Shown here piece by piece: positions 31,691 to 49,028 of a stretch of DNA of 64,000 nucleotides. Positions within the stretch are counted from its first letter, which is position 1. Every line of letters begins with the position of its first letter. The stretch covers positions 9,599,501-9,663,500 of the forward strand of contig JAUIMM010000135.1 of assembly GCA_031769625.1 (NCBI GenBank), read 5' to 3'. Origin of the DNA: Taudactylus pleione. Lineage: Eukaryota > Chordata > Amphibia > Anura > Myobatrachidae. Below the pieces are notes generated by a model. That model saw nothing but the letters and a program-made list of their open reading frames with translations. It searched no databases and was not told the origin of the DNA. Both the position numbers and the translations under genes were made by a program.

Positions 31691-34600
31691 TAAACATTCT
31701 AATATACATTCTAACATCCATTATAACATTATAACATACATGATAACATTCTAACATACATTATAACATTCTAATATGCATTCTAACATACATTATAACA
31801 TTCTAGTATATATTATAACATCCATTTTAACATTCTAACATACATTATAACATTGTAACATCCATAATAACATTCTAACATACATTAAAACATTCTAATA
31901 TACATTCTAACATATATTATAAAATTCTAACTTCCATAATAACATTCTAACATACATTCAAACATTCTAATATACATTGTAACATCCTTTATAAAATTCT
32001 AACATACATTCTAACATTCTAATATACATTCTAACATCCATTATATCATTCTAACATCCATAATAACATTCTAACATAGATTCTAACATTCTAATATACA
32101 TTGTAACATCCTTTATAAAATTCTAACATACATTCTAACATTCTAATATACATTCTAACATCCATTATAACTTTCTAACATACATTATAACATTCTAATA
32201 TACATTCTAACATCCATTATATCATTCTAACATCCTTAATAACATTCTAACATAGATTCTAACATTCTAATGTACATTCTAACATCCATAATAACATTCT
32301 AACATACATTCTAACATTCTAACATACATTCTAACATTCTAATATACATTCAATCATCCATTATAACATTCAAATATACATTCTAACATCCATTATAACA
32401 TTCTATCATACATTATAACAATCTAATATACATTCTAACATCCATTATAACATTCTAACATACATTATAACATTCTAATATACATTCTAACATACATTAT
32501 AACATTCTAGTATACATTATAACATCCATTATAACATTCTAACATATATTATAACATTGTAACATCCATAATAACATTCTAACATACATTATAACATTCT
32601 AATATACATTCTAACATACATTATAAAATTCTAACATCCATAATAACATTCTAACATACATTCTAACATTCTAATATACATTGTAACATCCTTTCTAACA
32701 TTCTAACATACATTCTAACATCCATTCTAACATTCTAACATACATTATAACATTCTAAAATACATTCTAACATCCATTATATCATTCTAACATCCATAAT
32801 AACATTCTAACATTGATTCTAACAATCTAATATAAATTCTAACATCCATAATAACATTCTAACATACATTCTAACATTCTAATATACTTTCTAACATCCA
32901 TTATAACATTCTTACATACATTATAACATTCTAATATACATTCTAACATACATTATAACATTCTAGTATACATTATAACATCCATTATAACATTCTAACA
33001 TATATTATAACATTGTAACATCCATAGTAACATTCTAACATACATTATAACATTCTAATATACATTCTAACATACATTATAAAATTCTAACATCCATAAT
33101 AACATTCTAACATACATTCTAACATTCTAATATACATTGTAACATCCTTTCTAACATTCTAACATACATACTAACATTCTAATATACATTCTAACATCCA
33201 TTCTAACATTCTAACATACATTATAACATTCTAAAATACATTCTAACATCCATTATATCATTCTAACATCCATAATAACATTCTAACATAGATTCTAACA
33301 ATCTAATATACATTCTAACATCCATAATAACATTCTAACATACATTCTAACATTCTAATATACTTTCTAACATCCTTTAAAACATTCAAATATACATTCT
33401 AACATCCATTATAACATTCTAATAAACATTATAACATTCTAATATACATTCTAACATCCATTATAACATTCTAACATCCATTCTAACATTCTAATATACA
33501 TTCTAACATCCATTATAACATCAAAACATCCATTTTAACATTCTAATATATATTATAACATCCATTATAATATTCTAACATCCATTATAACAGTCTAACA
33601 TCCATTATAATATTCTAATTTTCATTCTAACATCCATTATATCATTCTAAAATACACTAAAACATTCTAATATACAGTCTAACATGCATTCTAACATAAA
33701 TTATAACATTCTAATATACATTATAACATCCATTCTAACATTATAACATCCATTCTAACATTCTAATATACATTAAAACATACATTCTAACATTCTAACA
33801 TCAATTCTAACTTCCATTCTAACATTCTAAAATCCATAATAACACTCTAACATACATTGTAACTTTCTAATATACATTCTAACATACATTCTAACATTCT
33901 AACATCCATTATAACATTCAAATATACATTCTACATCCATTATAGCATTCTAATATACATTATAACATTCTAATATACATTCTAACATCCATTAAAACAT
34001 TCTAACATACATTATAACATTCTAATATACATTCTAACATCCATTATAACATTCTAACATACATTATAACATTCTAATATAAATTCTAACATCCATTATA
34101 ACATTATAACATACATTACAACAATCTAAAATAAATTATAACATCCATTATAACATGCTAACATACATTATAACATTCTAACATACATTCTAACATTCTA
34201 ATATACATTCTATTATCCATTATAACATTCTAACATCCATTCTAAAATTCTAATATACATTCTAACATCCATTATAACATCAAAACATCCATTTTAACAT
34301 TCTAATATATATTATAACATCCATTATAATATTCTAACATCTATTATAACAGTCTAACATCCATTATAATATTCTAATATACATTCTAACATCCATTATA
34401 TCATTCGAAAATACACTAAAACATTCTAATATACATTCTAACATGCATTCTAACATACATTATAACATTCTAATATACATTATAACATCCATTATAACAT
34501 TATAACATCCATTCTAACATTCTTCCATCCATTATAACATTCTAATATACATTATAACATTCTAATAGACATTATAACATCCATTATAACATTATAACAT

Positions 34601-37600
34601 ACATGATAACATTCTAACATACATTATAACATTTTAATATACATTATAACATAGATTACAACAATCTAATATAAATTATAACATCCATTATAACATGCTA
34701 ACATACATTATAACATTCTAACATACATTCTAACATTCTAATATACATTCTATTATCCATTATAACATTCTAACATCCATTCTTACATTCTAATATACAA
34801 TCTAACATCCATTATAACATCAAAACATCCATTTTAACATTCTAATATATATTATAACATCCATTATAATATTCTAACATCTATTATAACAGTCTAACAT
34901 CCATTATAATATTCTAATAAACATTCTAACATCCATTATATCATTCTAAAATACACTAAAACATTCTAATATACATTCTAACATGCATTCTAACATACAT
35001 TATAACATTCTAATATACATTATAACATCCTTTATAACATTATAACATCCATTCTAACATTCTAATATACATTAAAACATCCATTCTAACATCAATTCTA
35101 ACTTCCATTCTAACATTCTAAAATCCATAATAACATTCTAACATACATTATAACTTTCTAATATACATTCTAACATCCATTCTAACATTCTAACATTCAT
35201 TATAACATTCTAATATACATTATAACATTCTAATATACATTATAACATCCATTATAACATTATAACATACATGATAACATTCTAACATACATTATAACAT
35301 TCTAATATACATTCTAACATACATTATAACATTCTAGTATACATTATAACATCCATAATAACATTCTAACATACATTATAACATTGTAACATCAATATTA
35401 ACATTCTAACAGACATTATAACATTCTAATATACATTCTAACATACATTATAAAATTCTAACTTCCATAATGACATTCTAACATACATTCTAACATTCTA
35501 ATATACATTGTATCATCCTTTATAACATTCTAACATACATTCTAACATTCTAATATACATTCTAACATCCATTAAAACTTTCTAACATACATTATAACAT
35601 TCTAATATACATTCTAACATCCATTATATCATTCTAACATCCATAATAACATTATAACATACATTACAACAATCTAATATAAATTATAACATCCATTATA
35701 ACATGCTAACTTACATTATAACATTCTAACATACATTCTAACATTCTAATATACATTCTAACATCCATTATAACATTCTAACATCCATTCTAACATTCTA
35801 ATATACATTCTAACATCCATTATAACATCAAAACATCAATTTTAAAATTCTAATTTATATTATAACATCCATTATAATATTCTAACATCCATTATAACAG
35901 TCTAACATCCATTATAATATTCTAATATACATTCTAACATCCATTATATCATTCTAAAATACACTAAAACATTCTAATATACATTCTAACATGCATTCTA
36001 ACATACATTATAACATTCTAATATACATTATAACATCCATTATAACATTATAACATCCATTCTAACATTCTTCCATCCATTATAACATTCTAATATACAT
36101 TATAACATTCTAAAAGACATTATAACATCCATTATAACATTATAACATACATGATAACATTCTAACATACATTATAACATTTTAATATACATTCTAACAT
36201 ACATTATAACATTTTAGTATACATTATAACATCCATTATAACATTCAAACATACATTATAACATTGTAACTTCCACAATAACATTCTAACATACATTATA
36301 ACATTCTAATATACATTCTAACATCCATTACAACTTTCTAACATACATTATAACATTCTAGTATACATTCTAACATCCATTATATCATTCTAACATCCAT
36401 AATAACATTCTAACATAGATTCTAACATTCTAATATACATTCTAACATCCATAATAACATTCTAACATACATTCTAACATTCTAACATACATTCTAACAT
36501 TCTAATATACATTCAAACATCCATTATAACATTCAAATATACATTCTAAAATCCATTATAACATTTTATCATACATTATAACAATCTAATATACATTCTA
36601 ACATCCATTATAACATTCTAACATACATTATAACATTCTAATATACATTCTAACATACATTATAACATTCTAGTATACATTATAACATCCATTATAACAT
36701 TCTAACATATATTATAACATTGTAACATCCATAATAACACTCTAACATACATTATAACATTCTAATATACATTCTAACATACATTATAAAATTCTAACAT
36801 CCATAATAACATTCTAACATACATTCAAACATTCTAATATACATTGTAACATCCTTTATAACATTCTAATAGACATTCTAACATTCTAATATACATTCTA
36901 ACATCCATTATAACATTCTAACATACATTATAACATTCTAAAATACATTCTTACATCCATTATATCATTCTAACATCCATAATAACATTCTAACACACAT
37001 TCTAACATTCTAATATACTTTCTAACATCCATTATAACATTTAAATATACATTATAACATCCATTATAACATTCTAATATACATTATAACATTCTAATAT
37101 ACATTCTAACATCCATTATAACATTCTAACATACATTGTAACATTCTAATATACATTGTAACATCCATTATAACATTCTAACATAGATTATAACATTCTA
37201 ATATACATTCTAACATCCATTATAACATTTTTACATACATTACAACAATCTAATATACATTATAACATCCATTATAACATGCTAACATACATTATAACAT
37301 TCTAACATACATTCTAACATTCTAATATACATTCTAACATCCATTATAACATTCTAACATCCATTATAATATTCTATAATACATTCTAACATCCATTATA
37401 ACATTCTAAAATACACTATAACATTCTTATATACATTCTAACATCCATTATAACATTATAACATCCATTCTAACATTCTAATATACATTGTAACATCCTT
37501 TATAACATTCTAACATACATTCTAACATTCTAATATACATTCTAACATCCATTATAACTTTCTAACATACATTATAACATTCTAATAAACATTCTAACAT

Positions 37601-40600
37601 CCATTATATCATTCTAACATCCATAATAACATTATAACATACATTACAACAATCTAATATAAATTATAACATCCATTATAACATGCTAACTTACATTATA
37701 ACATTCTAACATACATTCTAACATTCTAATATACATTCTAACATCCATTATAACATTCTAACATCCATTCTAACATTCTAATATACATTCTAACATCCAT
37801 TATAACATCAAAACATCCATTTTAAAATTCTAATATATATTATAACATCCATTATAATATTCTAACATCCATTATAACAGTCTAACATCCATTATAATAT
37901 TCTAATATACATTCTAACATCCATTATATCATTCTAAAATACACTAAAACATTCTAATATACATTCTAACATGCATTCTAACATACATTATAACATTCTA
38001 ATATACATTATAACATCCATTATAACATTATAACATCCATTCTAACATTCTTCCATCCATTATAACATTCTAATATACATTATAACATTCTAATAGACAT
38101 TATAACATCCATTATAACATTATAACATACATGATAACATTCTAACATACATTATAACATTTTAATATACATTATAACATAGATTACAACAATCTAATAT
38201 AAATTATAACATCCATTATAACATGCTAACATACATTATAACATTCTAACATACATTCTAACAATCTAATATACATTCTATTATCCATTATAACATTCTA
38301 ACATCCATTCTTACATTCTAATATACAATCTAACATCCATTATAACATCAAAACATCCATTTTAACATTCTAATATATATTATAACATCCATTATAATAT
38401 TCTAACATCTATTATAACAGTCTAACATCCATTATAATATTCTAATAAACATTCTAACATCCATTATATCATTCTAAAATACACTAAAACATTCTAATAT
38501 ACATTCTAACATGCATTCTAACATACATTATAACATTCTAATATACATTATAAAATCCTTTATAACATTATAACATCCATTCTAACATTCTAATATACAT
38601 TAAAACATCCATTCTAACATCAATTCTAACTTCCATTCTAACATTCTAAAATCCATAATAACATTCTAACATACATTATAACTTTTTAATATACATTCTA
38701 ACATCCATTCTAACATTCTAACATTCATTATAACATTCTAATATACATTATAACATTCTAATATACATTATAACATCCATTATAACATTATAACATACAT
38801 GATAACATTCTAACATACATTATAACATTCTAATATACATTCTAACATACATTATAACATTCTAGTATACATTATAACATCCATAATAACATTCTAACAT
38901 ACATTATAACATTGTAACATCAATATTAACATTCTAACAGACATTATAACATTCTAATATACATTCTAACATACATTATAAAATTCTAACTTCCATAATG
39001 ACATTCTAACATACATTCTAACATTCTAATATACATTGTATCATCCTTTATAACATTCTAACATACATTCTAACATTCTAATATACATTCTAACATCCAT
39101 TATAACTTTCTAACATACATTATAACATTCTAATATACATTCTAACATCCATTATATCATTCTAACATCCATAATAACATTAATACATACATTACAACAA
39201 TCTAATATAAATTATAACATCCATTATAACATGCTAACTTACATTATAACATTCTAACATACATTCTAACATTCTAATATACATTCTAACATCCATTATA
39301 ACATTCTAACATCCATTCTAACATTCTAATATACATTCTAACATCCATTATAACATCAAAACATCAATTTTAAAATTCTAATTTATATTATAACATCCAT
39401 TATAATATTCTAACATCCATTATAACAGTCTAACATCCATTATAATATTCTAATATACATTCTAACATCCATTATATCATTCTAAAATACACTAAAACAT
39501 TCTAATATACATTCTAACATGCATTCTAACATACATTATAACATTCTAATATACATTATAACATCCATTATAACATTATAACATCCATTCTAACATTCTT
39601 CCATCCATTATAACATTCTAATATACATTATAACATTCTAAAAGACATTATAACATCCATTATAACATTATAACATACATGATAACAATCTAACATACAT
39701 TATAACATTTTAATATACATTCTAACATACATTATAACATTTTAGTATACATTATAACATCCATTATAACATTCAAACATACATTATAACATTGTAACTT
39801 CCACAATAACATTCTAACATACATTATAACATTCTAATATACATTCTAACATCCATTACAACTTTCTAACATACATTATAACATTCTAGTATACATTCTA
39901 ACATCCATTATATCATTCTAACATCCATAATAACATTCTAACATAGATTCTAACATTCTAATATACATTCTAACATCCATAATAACATTCTAACATTACT
40001 TCTAACATTCTAACATACATTCTAACATTCTAATATACATTCAAACATCCATTATAACATTCAAATATACATTCTAAAATCCATTATAACATTTTATCAT
40101 ACATTATAACAATCTAATATATATTCTAACATCCATTATAACATTCTAACATACATTATAACATTCTAATATACATTCTAACATACATTATAACATTCTA
40201 GTATACATTATAACATCCATTATAACATTCTAACATATATTATAACATTGTAACATCCATAATAACACTCTAACATACATTATAACATTCTAATATACAT
40301 TCTAACATACATTATAAAATTCTAACATCCATAATAACATTCTAACATACATTCAAACATTCTAATATACATTGTAACATCCTTTATAACATTCTAATAG
40401 ACATTCAAAAAATTCTAATATACATTCTAACATCCATTATAACATTCTAACATACATTATAACATTCTAAAATACATTCTTACATCCATTATATCATTCT
40501 AACATCCATAATAACATTCTAACACACATTCTAACATTCTAATATACTTTCTAACATCCATTATAACATTTAAATATACATTATAACATCCATTATAACA

Positions 40601-41499
40601 TTCTAACATACATTGTAACATTCTAATATACATTGTAACATCCATTATAACATTCTAACATAGATTATAACATTCTAATATACATTCTAACATCCATTAT
40701 AACATTTTTACATACATTACAACAATCTAATATACATTATAACATCCATTATAACATGCTAACATACATTATAACATTCTAACATACATTCTAACATTCT
40801 AATATACATTCTAACATCCATTATAACATTCTAACATCCATTATAATATTCTATAATACATTCTAACATCCATTATAACATTCTAAAATACACTATAACA
40901 TTCTTATATACATTCTAACATCCATTATAACATTATAACATCCATTCTAACATTCTAATATACATTCTAACATTCATTATAACATTCTAACATCCATTTT
41001 AACATTCTAATATATATTATAACATCCATTATAATATTCTAACATCCATTACAACATTCTAACATCCATTATAATATTCTAATATACATTCTAACATCCA
41101 TTATATCATTCTAAAATACACTATAACATTCTAATATACATTCTAACATGCATTCTAACATACATTATAACATTCTAACATACATTTTAACATTCTAATA
41201 TACATTTTAACATCCTTTAAATCATTCTAACATCCATAATAACATTCCAACATAGATACTAACAATCTAATATACATTCTAACATCCATAATAACATTCT
41301 AACATACATTCTAACATTCTAATATACATTCTAACATCCAATATAATATTCAAATATACATTCTAACATCCATTATAACATTCTAATATACATTATAACA
41401 TTCTAATATACATTATAACATCCATTATAACATTCTAACATACATTATCACATTCTAATATACATTCTAACATCCATTATAACATTCTAACATACATTA

Positions 41500-44192
41500 T
41501 AAACATTCTAATATACATTCTAACATCCATTATAACATTCTAACATACATTACAACAATCTAATATACATTATAACATCCATTATAACATGCTAACATAC
41601 ATTAAAACATTCTAACATAAATTCTAACATTCTAATATACATTCTAACATCCATTCTAACATTCTAACATCCATTCTAACATTCTAATATACATTCTAAC
41701 ATCCATTAAAACATCAAAACATCCATTTTAACAATCTAATATATATTATAACATCCATTATAATATTCTAACATCCATTATAATATTCTAATATACATTC
41801 TAACATCCATTATAACATTCTAAAATACACTATAACATTCTAATATACATTCTAACATGCATTCTAGCATACATTATAACATTCTAATATACATTATAAC
41901 ATCCATTATAACATTATAACATCCATTCTAACATTATAATATACATTAAAACATTCTAATATACATTATAACATCCATTCTAACTTTCTAACATACATTA
42001 TAACATTCTAATATACATTCTAACATCCATTATATCATTCTAACATCCATAATAACATTCTAACATAGATTCTAACATTATAATATACATTCTAACATCC
42101 ATAATAACATTCGAACATACATTCTAACATTCTAACATACATTCTAACATTCTAATATACATTCAAACATCCATTATAACATTCAAATATACATTCTGAC
42201 ATCCATTATAACATTCTATCATACATTATAACAATCTAATATACATTCTAACATCCATTATAACATTCTAACATACATTATAACATTCTAATATACATTC
42301 TAACATACATTATAACATTCTAGTATACATTATAACATCCTTGATAACATTCTAACATATATTATAACATTGTAACATCCATAATAACATTCTAACATAC
42401 ATTATAACATTCTAATATACATTCTAACATCCATTATAAAATTCTAACATCCATAATAACATTCTAACATACATTCTAACATTCTAATATACATTGTAAC
42501 ATCCTTTATAACATTCTAATAGACATTCTAACATTCTAATATACATTCTAACATCCATTATAACATTCTAACATACATTATAACATTCTAAAATACATTC
42601 TAACTTCCATTATATCATTCTAACATCCATAATAACATTCTAACATAGATTCTAACAATCTAATATACATTCTAACATCCATAATAACATTCTAACACAC
42701 ATTCTAACATTCTTATATACTTTCTAACATCCATTATAACATTTAAATATACATTATAACATCCATTATAACATTCTAATATACATTATAACATTATAAT
42801 ATACATTCTAACATCCATTATAACATTCTAACATACATTGTAACATTCTAATATACATTGTAACATCCATTATAACATTCTAACATACATTATAACATTC
42901 TAATATACATTCTAACATCCATTATAACATTCTAACACACATTACAACAATCTAATATACATTATAACATCCATTATAACATGCTAACATACATTATAAC
43001 ATTCTAACATACATTCTAACATTCTAATATACATTCTAACATCCATTATAACATTCTAAAATACATTCTAACATCCATTATATCATTCTAACATCCATAA
43101 TAACATTCTAACATAGATTCTAACAATCTAATATACATTCTAACATCCATAATAACATTCTAACACACATTCTAACATTCTAATATACTTTCTAACATCC
43201 ATTATAACATTTAAATATACATTATAACATCCATTATAACATTCTAATATACATTATAACATTCTAATATACATTCTAACATCCATTATAACATTCTAAC
43301 ATACATTGTAACATTCTAATATACATTGTAACATCCATTATAACATTCTAACATACATTATAACATTCTAATATACATTCTAACATCCATTATAACATTC
43401 TAACATACATTACAACAATCTAATATACATTATAACATCCATTATAACATGCTAACATACATTATAACATTCTAACATACATTCTAACATTCTAATATAC
43501 ATTCTTACATCCATTATAACATTCTAACATCCATTATAATATTCTATAATATATTCTAACATCCATTATAACATTCTAAAATACACTATAACATTCTTAT
43601 ATACATTCTAACATCCATTATAACATTATAACATCCATTCTAACATTCTAATATACATTCTAACATTCATTATAACATTCTAACATCCATTTTAACATTC
43701 TAATATATATTATAACATCCATTATAATATTCTAACATCCATTACAACATTCTAACATCCATTATAATATTCTAATATACATTCTAACATCCATTATATC
43801 ATTCTAAAATACACTATAACATTCTAATATACATTCTAACATGCATTCTAACATACATTATAACATTCTAACATACATTATAACATTCTAATATACATTC
43901 TAACATCCATTATATCATTCTAACATCCATAATTACATTCCAACATAGATACTAACAATCTAATATACATTCTAACATCCATAATAACATTCTAACATAC
44001 ATTCTAACATTCTAATATACATTCTAACATCCAATATAATATTCAAATATACATTCTAACATCCATTATAACATTCTAATATACATTATAACATTCTAAT
44101 ATACATTCTAACATCCATTATAACATTCTAACATACATTATCACATTCTAATATACATTCTAACATCCATTATAACATTCTAACATACATTA
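41500..44192. repeat. 2,693-bp HOR in the second 15-kb copy
   Basis: This is the +15,145 counterpart of 26,355-29,047, bounded by TAAAC landmarks at 41,500 and 44,193. Its content also matches 46,836 onward at offset 5,336 (2,693 + 2,643): CTGACATCC at 42,196 and 47,532, and CATCAAAAC at 41,712 and 47,048. Confidence 0.82.
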
Positions 44193-46835
44193 TAAACATT
44201 CTAATATACATTCTAACATCCATTATAATATTCTAACATACATTACAACAATCTAATATACATTATAACATCCATTATAACATGCTAACATACATTAAAA
44301 CATTCTAACATAAATTCTAACATTCTAATATACATTCTAACATCCATTCTAACATTCTAACATCCTTTCTAACATTCTAATAGACATTCTAACATTCTAA
44401 TATACATTCTAACATCCATTATAACATTCTATCATACATTATAACATTCTAAAATACATTCTAACATCCATTATATCATTCTAACATCCATAATAACATT
44501 CTAACATAGATTCTAACAATCTAATATACATTCTAACATCCATAATAACATTCTAACACACATTCTAACATTCTAATATACTTTCTAACATCCATTATAA
44601 CATTTAAATATACATTATAACATCCATTATAACATTCTAATATACATTATAACATTCTAATATACATTCTAACATCCATTATAACATTCTAACATACATT
44701 GTAACATTCTAATATACATTGTAACATCCATTATAACATTCTAACATACATTATAACATTCTAATATACATTCTAACATCCATTATAACATTCTAACATA
44801 CATTACAACAATCTAATATACATTATAACATCCATTATAACATGCTAACATACATTATAACATTCTAACATACATTCTAACATTCTAATATACATTCTAA
44901 CATCCATTCTAACATTCTAACATCCATTATAATATTCTATAATACATTCTAACATCCATTATAATATTCTAAAATACACTATAACATTCTTATATACATT
45001 CTAACATCCATTATAACATTCTAATATACATTCTAACATTCATTATAACATTCTAACATCCATTTTAACATTCAAATATATATCATAACATCCATTATAA
45101 TATTCTAACATCCATTACAACATTCTAACATCCATTATAATATTCTAATATACATTCTAACATCCATTATATCATTCTAAAATACACTATAACATTCTAA
45201 TATACATTCTAACATGCATTCTAACATTCTAACATCCATTCTAACATTCTAATATACATTCTAACATCCATTATAACATCAAAACATCCATTTTAACAAT
45301 CTAATATATATTATAACATCCATTATAATATTCTAACATCCATTATAATATTCTAATATACATTCTAACATCCATTATAACATTCTAAAATACACTATAA
45401 CATTCTAATATACATTCTAACATGCATTCTAACATACATTATAACATTCATATATATATATTATAACATCCATTATAACATTATAACATCCATTCTAACA
45501 TTGTAATATACATTAAAACATTATAATATACATTATAACATCCATTATACCTTTCTAACATACATTATAACATTCTAATATACATTCTAACATCCATTAT
45601 ATCATTCTAACATCCATAATAACATTCTAACATACATTCTAACATTCTAATATACATTGTAACATCCTTTATAACATTCTAATAGACATTCTAACATTCT
45701 AATATACATTCTAACATCCATTATAACATTCTATCATACATTATAACATTCTAAAATACATTCTAACATCCATTATATCATTCTAACATCCATAATAACA
45801 TTCTAACATAGATTCTAACAATCTAATATACATTCTAACATCCATAATAACATTCTAACACACATTCTAACATTCTAATATACTTTCTAACATCCATTAT
45901 AACATTTAAATATACATTATAACATCCATTATAACATTCTAATATACATTATAACATTCTAATATACATTCTAACATCCATTATAACATTCTAACATACA
46001 TTGTAACATTCTAATATACATTGTAACATCCATTATAACATTCTAACATACATTATAACATTCTAATATACATTCTAACATCCATTATAACATTCTAACA
46101 TACATTACAACAATCTAATATACATTATAACATCCATTATAACATGCTAACATACATTATAACATTCTAACATACATTCTAACATTCTAATATACATTCT
46201 AACATCCATTATAACATTCTAACATCCATTATAGTATTCTAAAATACACTATAACATTCTTATATACATTCTAACATCCATTATAACATTCTAATATACA
46301 TTCTAACATTCATTATAACATTCTAACATCCATTTTAACATTCTAATATATATTATAACATCCATTATAATATTCTAACATCCATTACAACATTCTAACA
46401 TCCATTATAATATTCTAATATACATTCTAACATCCATTATATCATTCTAAAATACACTATAACATTCTAATATACATTCTAACATGCATTCTAACATACA
46501 TTATAACATTCTAACATACATTATAACATTCTAATATACATTCTAACATCCATTATATCATTCTAACATCCATAATAACATTCCAACATAGATACTAACA
46601 ATCTAATATACATTCTAACATCCATAATAACATTCTAACATACATTCTAACATTCTAATATACATTCTAACATCCAATATAATATTCAAATATACATTCT
46701 AACATCCATTATAACATTCTAATATACATTATAACATTCTAATATACATTCTAACATCCATTATAACATTCTAACATACATTATCACATTCTAATATACA
46801 TTCTAACATCCATTATAACATTCTAACATACATTA
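44193..46835. repeat. 2,643-bp HOR in the second 15-kb copy
   Basis: This is the +15,145 counterpart of 29,048-31,690. It ends 21 bp before the shared junction word at 46,857. The next HOR (46,836 onward) continues in register with it at offset 2,643. Confidence 0.82.
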
Positions 46836-49028
46836 TAAACATTCTAATATACATTCTAACATCCATTATAATATTCTAACATACATTACAACAATCTAAT
46901 ATACATTATAACATCCATTATAACATGCTAACATACATTAAAACATTCTAACATAAATTCTAACATTCTAATATACATTCTAACATCCATTCTAACATTC
47001 TAACATCCATTCTAACATTCTAATATACATTTTAACATCCATTATAACATCAAAACATCCATTTTAACAATCTAATATATATTATAACATCCATTATAAT
47101 ATTCTAACATCCATTATAATATTCTTATATACATTCTAACATCCATTATAACATTCTAAAATACACTATAACATTCTAATATACATTCTAACATGCATTC
47201 TAACATACATTATAACATTCTAATATACATTATAACATCCATTATAACATTATAACATCCATTCTAACATTATAATATACATTAAAACATTCTAATATAC
47301 ATTATAACATCCATTCTAACTTTCTAACATACATTATAACATTGTAATATACATTCTAACATCCATTATATCATTCTAACATCCATAATAACATTCTAAC
47401 ATAGATTCTAACATTCTAATATACATTCTAACATCCATAATAACATTCTAACATGCATTCTAACATTCTAACATACTTTCTAACATTCTAATATACATTC
47501 AAACATCCATTATAACATTCAAATATACATTCTGACATCCATTATAACATTCTATCATACATTATAACAATCTAATATACATTCTAACATCCATTATAAC
47601 ATTCTAACATACATTATAACATTCTAATATACATTCTAACATACATTATAACATTCTAGTATACATTATAACATCCATGATAACATTCTAACATATATTA
47701 TAACATTGTAACATCCATAATAACATTCTAACATACATTATAACATTCTAATATACATTCTAACATCCATTATAAAATTCTAACATCCATAATAACATTC
47801 TAACATACATTCTAACATTCTAATATACATTGTAACATCCTTTATAACATTCTAATAGACATTCTAACATTTTAATATACATTCTAACATCCATTATAAC
47901 ATTCTAACATACATTATAACATTCTAAAATACATTCTAACATCCATTATATCATTCTAACATCCATAATAACATTCTAACATAGATTCTAACAATCTAAT
48001 ATACATTCTAACATCCATAATAACATTCTAACACACATTCTAACATTCTTATATACTTTCTAACATCCATTATAACATTTAAATATACATTATAACATCC
48101 ATTATAACATTCTAATATACATTATAACATTCTAATATACATTCTAACATCCATTATAACATTCTAACATACATTGTAACATTCTAACATACATTCTAAT
48201 ATTCTAATATACATTCTAACATCCATTATAACATTCTAACACACATTACAACAATCTAATATACATTATAACATCCATTATAACATGCTAACATACATTA
48301 TAACATTCTAACATACATTCTAACATTCTAATATACATTCTAACATCCATTATAACATTCTAAAATACATTCTAACATCCATTATATCATTCTAACATCC
48401 ATAATAACATTATAAAATACACTATAACATTCTTATATACATTCTAACATCCATTATAACATTATAACATCCATTCTAACATTCTAATATACATTCTAAC
48501 ATTCATTATAACATTCTAACATCCATTTTAACATTCTAATATATATTATAACATCCATTATAATATTCTAACATCCATTACAACATTCTAACATCCATTA
48601 TAATATTCTAATATACATTCTAACATCCATTATATCATTCTAAAATACACTATAACATTCTAATATTCATTCTAACATGCATTCTAACATACATTATAAC
48701 ATTCTAACATACATTATAACATTCTAATATACATTCTAACATCCATTATATCATTCTAACATCCATAATAACATTCCAACATAGATACTAACAATCTAAT
48801 ATACATTCTAACATCCATAATAACATTCTAACATACATTCTAACATTCTAATATACATTCTAACATCCATTATAATATTCAAATATATATTCTAACATCC
48901 ATTATAACATTCTAATATACATTATAACATTCTAATATACATTCTAACATCCATTATAACATTCTAACATACATTATCAATTTCTAATATACATTCTAAC
49001 ATCCATTATAACATTCTAACATACATTA
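46836..49028. repeat. 2,193-bp HOR variant
   Basis: The TAAAC landmarks at 46,836 and 49,029 are 2,193 bp apart, and CATTCCAAC at 46,583 and 48,776 gives the same value. Compared with the 2,693-bp unit it lacks about 500 bp. A shortening is visible near 48,402, where CATAATAACATTATAAAATAC joins two normally separate contexts. Confidence 0.78.

Larger units (their letters stand above)
16567..31711. repeat. 15,145-bp segmental tandem duplication, copy 1
   Basis: Rare words recur exactly 15,145 bp downstream along the whole segment: ATACATGATA 16,591/31,736; TAATGTAC 17,123/32,268; TGTATCATCC 20,365/35,510; CATTACTTCT 24,849/39,994; CAAAAAATTC 25,261/40,406; the AT run 30,305/45,450; CCATTATAGT 31,081/46,226. 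Homology starts at 16,567 (16,566 A against 31,711 C). The sequence TAACATCCATTATAA at 31,712-31,726 is shared by both junction partners. The only substitution I noticed is A at 19,095 against T at 34,240. The offset held constant at every landmark, so few or no net indels separate the copies. Confidence 0.95.
31712..46856. repeat. 15,145-bp segmental tandem duplication, copy 2
   Basis: This is a direct head-to-tail copy of 16,567-31,711. The shared 15-bp word TAACATCCATTATAA occurs at 16,567, 31,712 and 46,857. After 46,871 the array continues with TATTCTAACATACATTAC, the normal HOR sequence also found after 29,083 and 44,228. Removing either copy restores an uninterrupted 2.64-kb HOR register. 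All sub-repeats listed for copy 1 recur here at +15,145, for example the 3,528-bp HOR at 34,522-40,945 and the AT run at 45,450. Confidence 0.95.

Noticed and set aside
16567..46871. Two independent arrays that happen to look alike
   Set aside because: The offset is constant at 15,145 bp for all landmarks, including private single-base variants, so a single duplication (real or from assembly) is the simpler explanation.
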